Shown: piece after piece, positions 10,222-19,500 of the stretch
Layout: each line of letters begins with the position of its first letter
Position numbering within the stretch: the first letter of the stretch is position 1
Assembly: GCA_029255685.2 (NCBI GenBank)
Contig: CM055314.2
Span: 39,934,790 to 39,998,789 of the forward strand
Length of the DNA: 64,000 nucleotides
Reading direction: 5' to 3'
Source of the DNA: Silene conica
Taxonomy: Eukaryota > Streptophyta > Magnoliopsida > Caryophyllales > Caryophyllaceae
Position numbers and translations under genes: made by a program
The notes under the pieces: model-generated
The model's database searches: none
What the model was told of the DNA's origin: nothing
The model's input: the letters and a program-made list of their open reading frames with translations, nothing else

Positions 10222-13200
10222 TCACATATCGAATTCTTCACGTAGTACTTGCACTTGTTGGCAAGTGGTCGAAAAAGGAGAAAGTTCATCAACTTGATCA
10301 TAATCTTCTTCATCAACAACACCATCTACACCAAGATTAGCGTTACAGACAACTGACTGTTTCTTGTCTAAAGGATCCTCAATATAGAAAATTTGCTTTG
10401 CTTGAGATGCTAGAATATAGAGGTCGTCTTTGTGACCTAAACAATTGAAATCTACTAAAGTGAAACCCATATCATCAACATTAACTCCCTTTGTCACAAT
10501 CAACCCACTTACATCGAAATAAGGGTACTGAAAAATCATGATAATCCATCTCCCATATATCTTCAATTACCCCATAGTAAGGCTTTGTTATATCTACAGG
10601 TTGTTTACCCTTTCCTACATATTCAACTGACGATGCCACAACTGTTACACCACTATTTTGCATCGTACTTTTTGCATCCTGTCGACTTGTGTAAAAGCAA
10701 TACCCGTTAATATCATACCCTTCATAAGATTTGATGATGAGCTTAGGACCATATGCTAACCATTTTAAGTTCTCACTTAGGTTATGTGTTGTGTTTGACA
10801 ACTCTCTCATCACCTTCTCTTTAAACCAGTGTACAAATGTCCGATTCTGTTCACTTACCAACCAACCTTCACGTTTATTTGGATTTTGTCTTTTTATGAA
10901 GGTAGAATGATCAACTAAATATGGATGAACTTCAGTCATGTGTTGTAAAACATACATATGCACCTTATCAAAACAAGCACGGTCAACCGTAATAAACTTT
11001 TCCCCCAAAGTACCCTTCCCTTGAAGTCGTCCCTCATGCCTAGAGGTAGGGAGTCCGATATATTCCACACCGGTCAAGTAATCTTGGCAGAATCCAAGTG
11101 TCTCACAAGCAACAGTCGCTTCAACAATACTAGCCTCAGGTTGATACCGATTCCTCACTCGCCTGTTATACGTCCCCATCTCTCGCTCCATAGCCCACAT
11201 GTTTCTGAGGAACACCGGGCCACAAAGTTTAATTTCTCTAACCAAATGAATGATTAAGTGAACCATAATGTCAAAAAAACTGATGGGAAAGTACATTTCA
11301 AGTTCGCAAAGTGTCACAATAATATCAGCTTGTAGCTCATCTAAAGACTCGGGATCAATGTCCTTAGCATTAATTGCACTAAAGAATATGCAAAGCTTAG
11401 TGATCACTTGTCTAACATGCTTAGGTAAAACGGACCGAATAGCCACGGGGAGAAGTTGTGTCAACAGAACATGACAATCATGAGATTTTAGTCCCACTAA
11501 CTTCAAATCTTTTAATGACACAAGACGACTTATGTTGGAGGAATATCCATGCGGTACCTTCATGCCCTTTAAAGACTAACATAATGCCACCTTCTCCTTC
11601 TTAGATAAAGTAGTGGAAGTCGGGTAAGTAAGTACGTTGCCCCTTCGCAACTGGTTCTACCTCGACACGCCCCCTAGCAACCATGTCATATCTAGCTTTG
11701 ACCCCATCCTTGGTCTTATTAGACATGTTCAACAAAGTGCCTATGATACTATCAAACACATTCTTCTCTACGTGCATGACATCAATACAATGCCCAACCG
11801 ACAAGTGCTCCCAATATGGTAGGTCCCAAAAGATGGACCTCTTTGTGTGGTACACCCCATCTGGTGGAGGTTTGTACGGTTTTCCAAATACTGTGTTGAT
11901 ATTCATAACTCGTTTGTATTACTCTTTCCCGCTCAAAAATAATGGAGCCGGTCGATGCTCAGTTTTTCCATAGAATGCCTTCTTTCTCTTATGATATTGA
12001 TGATTTTCGTGAAGAAATCGACGACTACCCATGTATACATATTTCCCGCAATTCTCCAACCATTCAGATTCAGTGTCATCACAACAAACGGGGCACCCCT
12101 TGTCAGTTTTTAGCCTATAACCAGAAAGGTTTCCATAAGCCGGGAAATCATTAATTGTACAATACAGCATAGCACGCATTTGAAAGTGTGAGCCGGTAGC
12201 TGCATCAAACACCCTCACACCAACATTCCATAACAATTTCAAGTCTTCTATTAGTGGCGCCAAATAAACGTCTATGTCATTACCAGGTTGTTTAGGACCC
12301 GATATTAGGAGCTTAAGTAAAATATACTTACTCTTTATTGTAAGCCAAGGAGGCAGATTGTAAATTATTAGCATTACTGGCCAACTGCTATGTTGGGTAC
12401 TAAGAGTCCCAAAAGGATTAATTCCATCAGTACAAAGCCCCAGTCTTAAATTCCTAGGCTCTCCACCAAATTCAGGAAAGGTTCTATCAATTGTTCTCCA
12501 TTGGGGTGCATCTGCCACATGTCGAAGCTTACCATCTTTATTTCTCTCTTCGTGATGCCACACCATATAGTCTGCATCCTTTGGATTTGCAAAAAACCTC
12601 ATAAGCCTTGGTATAATTGGCAAATACCATAAGACCTTGATTGGGCTCCCTTTTCTTCTTATTGCTAGCATTTTTTATCTTGTACCTCGCTGCTTTACAT
12701 CTTGGACACTCATCTAAGTCACTATAATCTTTCCAGAACAAAATGCAGTCATTCGGGCATGCATGAATTTTTTTGTAACTCGTAGCCAATGGACACAATA
12801 CTTTCTTACATCGATAAGTATTAGATGGAACCTCATTACCTTCTGGCAACATTTCTGATAAAAGTTGCACTAAAGCGGTAAAACTCTTATCACTCCATCC
12901 ATTCGCCGCTTTTAAGGTATACAATTTCAACACAGCTGATAAACGGGAGAATTTGAAGCCAGGATATAATGGCTTTTTAGAATCATCAACTAGTGATTGG
13001 AAAATTTCTGGACATTGTATGAAATCTTTTTCCAAATCATCCATCATTCTATCAATATTCTCACCGTCTACGTTGTTTTCCTCATCATGACTATCATCGT
13101 TATCATTGTCCACATTAATCGGAATGTTATTAAAATCCAAACCATGCATCTCAAATTCATCCACATTATCAAAATTATTGGCCTCATTTACAGCATTTGA

Positions 13201-13464
13201 GGTACCTTCCATGTCATTGTCTTTCTCTCCATGCCATATCCATACATGATAATCGGGCTTAAACCCCTTCATTAGCAAATGCTCCCGCATAGTTTCAGAG
13301 TTTACCTTTACCCGGTTCTTACATACGCTACACGGACAAATGAGTGACTTCTCATCCCCGTGTAGTTTTTGATGTGCAATAGCATGCGTGATAAATTCAT
13401 CAACCCGTTCTAGAAAATGGAAATTTCGCTTTCCATACATCCAACTCCTATCCGTAGCCAGCAC
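10222..13464 (-). pseudogene. TNP2-like CACTA transposase (Transpos_assoc, Transposase_21, DUF4218, DUF4216), decayed
   Basis: Domains in order on the minus strand. An N-terminal Transpos_assoc-like zinc region has DRSWMYGKR and CPCSVCKNRV (13300-13455). The DDE-type Transposase_21 core has DYMVWHHEERNKDGKLRHVADAPQW and GLCTDGINPFG (about 12410-12575), then HLSVGHCIDVMHVEKNV (about 11775). DUF4218 has LKSHDCHVLLTQLLPVA and GPVFLRNMWAMEREMGTYN (about 11150-11500). DUF4216 at the C terminus has WEMDYHDFSVPLFRCKWVD and QAKQIFYIEDP. The enzyme would cut and move CACTA ends. Signs of decay: the expected initiator is ACG instead of ATG (about 13456); the frame shifts near 12655; an in-frame TAA lies at about 11919; the frame shifts between 11563 and 11620; a further shift falls in DUF4216 near 10500. 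No intron was needed to explain the order. Confidence 0.85.
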
Positions 13465-13551
13465 AATAAACCGCTAAAAAAAATAACTTTTATTAGAATA
13501 ATGAGAAATCTGTGAACAGGAAGCAGAAACACTCGAGCATTTATTCTTTCA

Positions 13552-13963
13552 GGCTATGTTTGGATAGGGAGATTTGGAGGGAAATGGAGGGGAGGGAAAT
13601 GGAGGGATGAGTTTTCTCTTGTTTGGATACAATATTTTGAGGGAGAGAAATGAGGGGGGGGGGGGGGGGGAAAGGAATGGGAGGATCTATTTTCCCTTCT
13701 CTAGATCAAATTGTTTTCTTTCCTAAGGAGGTGAGATTTGGAAGGAAAACACAACTTCACCTTCATATTATTGTCATTATTCATCAAATTCCATAACATC
13801 CTCCATACAATACATTATGTTCCTCTTTTATCCCCTCCCACTTCCCTCTCAAAATTTTTATTATCCAAACAACCACAATTTCCCTCCCCTCACCTCACCT
13901 CCCCTCACCTCCCTTTCCCTCCCCTCCCTTTCCCTCCTAAAATTGTATCCAAATACACCCTCA
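13552..13963. mobile_element. MITE-like element with imperfect inverted ends
   Basis: The left end reads ggctatgtttggata, then gggagatttggagggaaa; the right end, complemented, reads tgagggtgtatttggata, then a run rich in ggaggg. The inside is strongly strand-biased (G-rich left, C-rich right), giving a foldback. There is no coding capacity. A run of 17 G lies at 13654-13670. Superfamily not assigned and target duplication not certain. Confidence 0.5.
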
Positions 13964-14170
13964 ATGTCAATATAGCAGAAGGGTAATAGGGGCTATAAGG
14001 CAATGGACAGGCATACTACACCAATTCACTGATTTTCATCCTTTTTTTTTACTTCATTTACCTCACACATTTACCCCTATTTACTCATCCTTGTCGACGA
14101 TAGACATCCCGTTTAATCTCAAAGAAAACATTATAGTTAGAGTTCTTAAAAAAGCATTTTAAGTATTTAA

Positions 14171-14745
14171 CCGGATTTTTTATTGGTAAAAGGTAAGTAT
14201 ATTAATATATCAAGAACAAATTACATTATGAGACTACTTCTAGACTTCGTATACAGATTGTCCTAATATAAGTCCATGAAGTCGACCATACACGCAAAAT
14301 AGCTACGCTTATACTTAGTCAAACAGACCAGCTATGTTTGCCTATGTATCTGACAACCTTATTCCTTGAGTTGCTATGAAGACTATGCTCTCAGATGCTA
14401 CTCAGCTAAAGACGCAAGCAGCCTGCTAAAACCATACTCTACACCCTGCAACTCTACTAATTTAGCGGCAAACCCAACACCCCAGAATCTGCCCTAAATC
14501 ATCTACAATTTGTCCAACAGCTATTCAGACCATCTGAAATAAAGTCTGACTACCCATCCAGCATCAAGTTCCTACAACTCACTTAATTCCACAGACAACA
14601 AAATGCTGCCCACACGAGATCTAGTTCCTGCAACACTCAAACCTGGGTACAGAACACCAGACCAGGCCCTCTCTTTAAAACGCTACTGCTATAATTCAGA
14701 CCCCTGCCCTGCAACAGCTAAAAAAAAAAGCAAGGCCTGCAGATA
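14171..14745 (-). mobile_element. Possible 3' fragment of a LINE or other retroposon
   Basis: The left edge on the plus strand reads ttttttattggtaaaaggtaagtatattaatatatc. Its complement resembles the A-tailed 3' end of the intact L1 at 4083-4125 (tggtgaaatgtgagtgagtatatt on the plus strand). Upstream of that tail I see no reverse transcriptase, so this would be a 5'-truncated or untranslated piece. The upper boundary is a guess. Confidence 0.3.
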
Positions 14746-14759
14746 ACCTCTTTATTTTA

Positions 14760-15650
14760 AGGTTGTTGTTTTACAAGCACCTAGTATGAGAGGACGCCGC
14801 TCGCCTATAAAGCTGCTTTCTAATTAGAAGAAAAAGAAAGGTTGCGTAAACATGGTAATTATTTTCTCCCAAAGCTAAGGAACCTCAAGAAAGAAGTCCC
14901 GTTGAGATAGGAGGGCAATAAGTAAGTCAGACCAGGGCGGGGGTGGGTTAAAAACTTAAGCTGGAATGGCAGTTTAACTCTTACTTATAGTATAACGAAT
15001 AAAGTCTATAAAGGTCATTTTAATTTTCGGGCGATTCTGATGTTTCAAACAAAGTCCATTTTTATAGCATAAGGGAAAGCCCAGGTCAATTTTTAGTTTT
15101 CCCTGACTTTAGGTTCTTGCTTATGCCTTAAACTTCCTTCCAAAAGCTAAAGCGTTGTTGCGAGAGGAGAAAAGGAAGGCTTGCATAGACAAACAAGGAG
15201 AAAGAGAAGGGGGGAAGACTCGATTGGTTGTAAGACCGAGGACCCGAAGTCGGATCGAGTGCCAAGGAGAAGGGCTCGCCCAACAGGGAGAGAGTGTTTA
15301 CGTGAAATTGGACTTGACTTCCTATTCCAAGGAGAGGGTAAAGCTTAAAGGAGAGCGCGGAGAAAAGAGGGCGCAGATATAGGGAAAGCTTCTATTGGCG
15401 AAAGCCGTTTAGAGATTCTGCCGATCTAAACTGTGATAGTTTATGCTTTTCTTAAAAAGAGTCCTTGTCACTTCGTTGTATAGTAGTACTTAATCTTGCC
15501 TCTTTTTCTTTCTCATGTTTACTCATACAGCTAGCTATCTAATCTTGAAAGCGAGTTCTCCATTGCTAAAATGGCGCTACTTACTTACTACATTTTTCTT
15601 CCTCTTTCTTATTTAAGGAAAGCCATCTGCTCTTTCACAGCCAGCATTGA
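14760..15650. other. Block resembling plant mitochondrial DNA (putative NUMT) inside the CACTA element
   Basis: Base composition and wording differ from both flanks: higher GC, many short purine-rich runs, and phrases such as cccgttgagataggaggg, aagtaagtcagaccag, agcttctattggcgaaagcc and cttgaaagcgagttctcc that look like plant mitochondrial intergenic DNA. No gene is recognised; the one frame of 75 codons (15155-15382) resembles no protein I know. Judgement is from sequence style only. Confidence 0.5.
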
Positions 15651-15965
15651 CATAGCGCATACAACTTTAGTGTTTATGCTGTCATTTTTTGTCCACTTAC
15701 AAATATTTGTATATTTCTAACTGCATAATTTTACTAGAGAGCATCTGTCACAATTCACAAATATATGACTCGCTGAGTTCTGTTTTGGATAAAATTTTCC
15801 CAAGTATGTCAAAATTAAATGTATGTTTTCTGAGTTAAAATCACCTTTCTACTTTACTAAATTACTTAACCGATTCTAATAATTTTTGTAGACAACTTTG
15901 TACTATAATATATATAATAAAAGGTGAATTATACGAAACCGTTACAATACCAAGTAATATTACAA
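15651..15965. other. AT-rich CACTA interior
   Basis: No gene, repeat or motif seen, apart from the first copy of the A target duplication at its right edge. Confidence 0.4.
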
Positions 15966-15970
15966 CTAAG
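15966..15970. repeat. Target duplication ctaag of LTR element A (left copy)
   Basis: ctaag is followed at once by the LTR end tgatgcccg. The same five bases follow the other LTR at 24038-24042. Confidence 0.93.
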
Positions 15971-16566
15971 TGATGCCCGTCGTTGAGGGTACCAAAGATA
16001 AATTTATAATTCCTAACCTTAACAATAGATAGTGAAAGTCAGGGTCGAACCACAAGGAGGTGGGGAATGTTTATTGTCTTAATGTTAATGTTTTAAGGTA
16101 ACAATTTTGGGGTTTTGATTGATTGATTACTATATCTAAAGCAAAGATTAAAATAAAACAAGAATTAAAAGATGAGAATGAAATATAATAAAAGAGGATG
16201 CTAGGATGTTTGGGTAATAAAAAGCTAAGGTAAAATAAATCCTAAGGTCAACATGTATTGCAGTCGCGTAAGGGGGTGTAACATATCTTTTTAGGTCTAT
16301 GCTACCTAATAGCTCCTTTCGGCCTATGCTATTAGTTCCTAGGTCTCACAATTATTGGGTGTCAACAATAAGGGTGATTCCTAAATCCCAGGTTACATAC
16401 CTTTCAGCCTTGAGTAACCTATCCGCCTTAAAGTGTAAACCAATGCCCTTCCCGTATCTTTCAATCTTGCGTAGGTCATTACTAACATCCTACAAGTCTC
16501 CTATTGGTCTCATTGCAGGATATTATAATTTATAAGAAAAGACGAAATAAGAAAACAGACGCGAGT

Positions 16567-16640
16567 GGTCGACCGACCGGCTACTCCAGTCGGCCGACCA
16601 CGGCCTCGGTCGACCGACCGACTATTCCAGTCGGCCGACC
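16567..16640. repeat. 33-bp bipartite module, two copies in the 3' LTR of A
   Basis: Copies at 16567-16599 and 16608-16640. Each is GGTCGACCGACC, nine bases, AGTCGGCCGACC. Spacers are ggctactcc and gactattcc. The starts are 41 bp apart. The same pair recurs at 23089-23162 in the other LTR, with one base changed in the second copy. Confidence 0.93.
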
Positions 16641-17110
16641 GGGGTCCTGCTACAGGTCGGGTTTTTCGGATTTTATTTACCTATGCATATTATTCCCTAC
16701 ATCCTAACATATGAAAATTAGTTACTCATGATTGTTAAGACGAATATAAAATTGGGAATAAACATGAAGAACATAGTAAATAAATTAAGCATGCAAGATT
16801 CAAATAAAGCTTGGGATTCTAACTTAACAATTGTAATAAAAGCAATAAGAATAATAATGAAACTAGATCAAAGAAGAATTACCACAATTGGGATTAAGGC
16901 AGAACTGAATAAACTTTATTGAATGCTTAAGAATTCTTGAATAATGCTAAAAGATGAACTAGATGGTAGAAGATGATATATGATAAAGCATGTGAAAAAG
17001 CATACCTAACCCTAATCACAAGATTTGTTTATATAGGGTAAAAACTAAGAGTTTCCTTAAGATTCTAATTCTACTTTATTTCCGAAAATAAATCGTATGG
17101 GCTTCGTTCT

Positions 17111-17243
17111 GGTCGGCCGACCCGTATAGCTGGTCGGTCGACCACTTCCTGCTGGGCTTCTTTTATTTCCGGCTCTTTCGTGAAAATTGGACTTTATGAA
17201 AATCGGGCCTGGTCGGCCGACCCGTTTAGCTGGTCGGTCGACC
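17111..17243. repeat. 33-bp bipartite module, two copies 100 bp apart in the 3' LTR of A
   Basis: Copies at 17111-17143 and 17211-17243: GGTCGGCCGACC, nine bases (cgtatagct or cgtttagct), GGTCGGTCGACC. The same pair occurs at 23633-23665 and 23733-23765 in the 5' LTR. Confidence 0.93.
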
Positions 17244-17518
17244 GCTTCTGCACGGAAGTCTTCGGTTTTCTTCTGTTTTGACTCTTGGTACTTGATTTTG
17301 ACTCCAATTGACTTTTCCATTTATTCCTTAATTTAAGCTAAAGACTTGAGGATACGAATTTGGTGCTAAATCGTCTCTTTTCCGCATAAATCTGCAAAAG
17401 TGCATAAAAATATGAAAGTACACAATTTGTGGGAAATAAAGGCTAAAACATAGTAAATGAGCGACCAAATACGTGTAAAAATAGATGTAAAACATCATAA
17501 AATAGACACGTATCAAAT

Positions 17519-17553
17519 TCCCCAAACCAAACCCTTGCTTGCCCTCAAGCAAG
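17519..17553 (-). other. Polypurine tract and adjoining perfect hairpin of element A
   Basis: In the minus sense GGGTTTGGTTTGGGG (17519-17533) lies just upstream of the 3' LTR and should prime plus-strand DNA synthesis. Directly before it is a perfect hairpin: CTTGCTTG at 17534-17541 pairs with CAAGCAAG at 17546-17553 around a 4-base loop, AGGG in the sense strand. Element B has the same hairpin. Confidence 0.82.
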
Positions 17554-18167
17554 AAATAGACTCGATCTTAACTAATGGAACGATTTCAATCTCAGAGCGA
17601 AATTTACATGTAAGCCTAAATCAATGCCAAGAACAAAATGAGATAATATTCAAATCATGCAAACGAGTTATAGGGTTGTCAAACTTGAAAACATAAAGAC
17701 TATAGAGACTTATACCATGGACTCTTGCGGTACGCTCGAGACACTCATGAAGCAAAGGGTGAGTATATGTAAAAGATAGAAAGAAGTAATTTTGTAGAGA
17801 CACTCACCTAACTGCGACCCATGGAAACATGCCTACAATCTAACATGAACAGGAATTCTACAACTTTGTATAACAATCTCATTTAATGACCCAGATACAT
17901 GCAAATGAGGTACGAAAGATATGTGAGGTAAAAGGTAAAAGTGGTTAAGATGTTTTTGGATTTGTGGGGTTAGTAGCCAAGCTAGTAAAACCGATTCCCA
18001 ATAACATATTTCACAACTTTTTGATATTAAGAAAATGCTCTTTTGTAACACAACTCTCACATTAAATAAAAGAAACGACTCCCAAATATTTTGAATGAGG
18101 TACGGGAGGGATAACATATAAAAGAAAGGAATTTCTTGAAACGAAATTTTTTCTGATGGTGCCAGTT

Positions 18168-18200
18168 GGTCGACCGACCTGTATATGCGGTCGGTCGACT
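18168..18200. repeat. 33-bp bipartite module
   Basis: GGTCGACCGACC, spacer tgtatatgc, GGTCGGTCGACT. The two 12-mers are inverted with respect to each other and could pair as a hairpin, with one mismatch. Confidence 0.93.
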
Positions 18201-19217
18201 GACTTTCGTATTTTCTGGATTTTTTTTCGTTTTTCTTTTCTTTCTTTCTTTGAATTTACTGTTCTTTTTTTTTTTTTTTTTTTCTTTTCTTGCTTTCTTT
18301 CTTTCTTTTCTCTTTGCTTAAGATAGCTTACAAACCAAGATGCCTCAAAAAATAATCCAATGACCACAAATACTAGCTTGGAAGGGTAGGCTAAGTATGG
18401 GATGTAGTTTTGGGGGAATAAAAAGGCGAATTTAGCTATGTGAAGCTTATGGGTAAATACGAGAAAAGGGATCCCAAATGCACGTATCAAGACTCACAAA
18501 ACGAGATAGTAAAACAAGTATATAGCAATTCAAGTTCATGTTTATGCATATTGATGTAACATGTTCCAAGGGGAGTACTACTCACATCCTAGACAACTGG
18601 TTTAAGAATGAAACCAGGAAATAAGCTCTAAACCTTAGAATGTATAATAGGTCGCCAAGGTATAAGTCAAGTCTCAAGATATGCAAGTTGACAAAAACTC
18701 GTAGATATGCGAAAGACTCTCATACTAAAACAAGTTGACAAGGCAAGATAAAGGCATAAACATGTAAGAAAGCAAAATCATCCTTGAAATACTATCGTTC
18801 CGACTCGACCTATATGCTAAAATAAACGTGCATTTTTTTGAATTTTTGAATTTTTTAATTTTTTTGGATTTTTGTATATATAAGGAAAATAAAGAAAAGA
18901 ACGATGCAAGACAAAAATGCAATAAACGTGTGACAAAATGCAATGTATGTAACACGAAACCATTCCCCAAACCAACCCGCACAATGTCCCCATTGTGCAT
19001 TAGCCTAAGTAAAGGTTTCAGAAAATTAAAGGAAAGATGCAAAGAAATAAAAACTAAGGAAAAACTGGAAAGAACTCACTGGGTTAAAAGATGTAAGAGA
19101 AAACCTCCCCAAACCAGCGTAAGCTGGGAGGTTTTGGTGGCTAGCAGTGCCACTTAAGTATCCAATTTGATTTCACGAGTTCCAAGGAAGAGAAACGAAA
19201 GACTGCAGCGGACAGTA

Positions 19218-19323
19218 GGTCGACCGACCGGTGTTTCTGGTCGATCGACCTCCTGTGAACAGCGGAAAAAATATGCGAAACAGCGCCTCTGGTCGACCGA
19301 CTGATGATTCTGGTCGGTCGACC
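19218..19323. repeat. 33-bp bipartite module, two copies 73 bp apart
   Basis: Copies at 19218-19250 (GGTCGACCGACC, ggtgtttct, GGTCGATCGACC) and 19291-19323 (GGTCGACCGACT, gatgattct, GGTCGGTCGACC), just outside the end of the gag-protease frame. Confidence 0.93.
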
Positions 19324-19500
19324 AGTTTAGTCCTGGAGGTCTTCTTTTCTTCGGAAATCCTGAAAAAGCAAGAAAATATGTGCGCCCAACAATGCGCGAG
19401 ATGCCAAAATGATTCTAAAAGTCTTAACTACTAGCAAACCGAACTAAAAAGTTTCACACAACATAAAATAAATTGTCTTAAAACTGTAATTTAAAAACAA

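Larger units (their letters stand above)
15971..17515 (-). repeat. 3' LTR of element A
   Basis: 1545 bp. In the minus sense it starts TGATACGTGTC and ends CGACGGGCATCA. It contains four copies of the 33-bp bipartite module (see separate entries). Confidence 0.92.
17554..19500. other. Non-coding interior of element A
   Basis: The part between the gag-protease stop and the polypurine tract, where autonomous relatives carry pol. No reverse transcriptase, RNase H or integrase motif is seen on either strand. It holds pyrimidine- or T-rich low-complexity stretches (18230-18310, 18830-18890) and three copies of the 33-bp module. Confidence 0.7.

Noticed and set aside
15155-15382. 75-codon Arg/Glu/Lys-rich frame
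   Set aside because: In the mitochondrial-like block; resembles purine-rich non-coding DNA and no known protein.
16504-16707. Short frames in the LTR of A with GRPT-like words
   Set aside because: Copies occur in both LTRs and arise from the 33-bp module; no start context or domain supports a separate gene.
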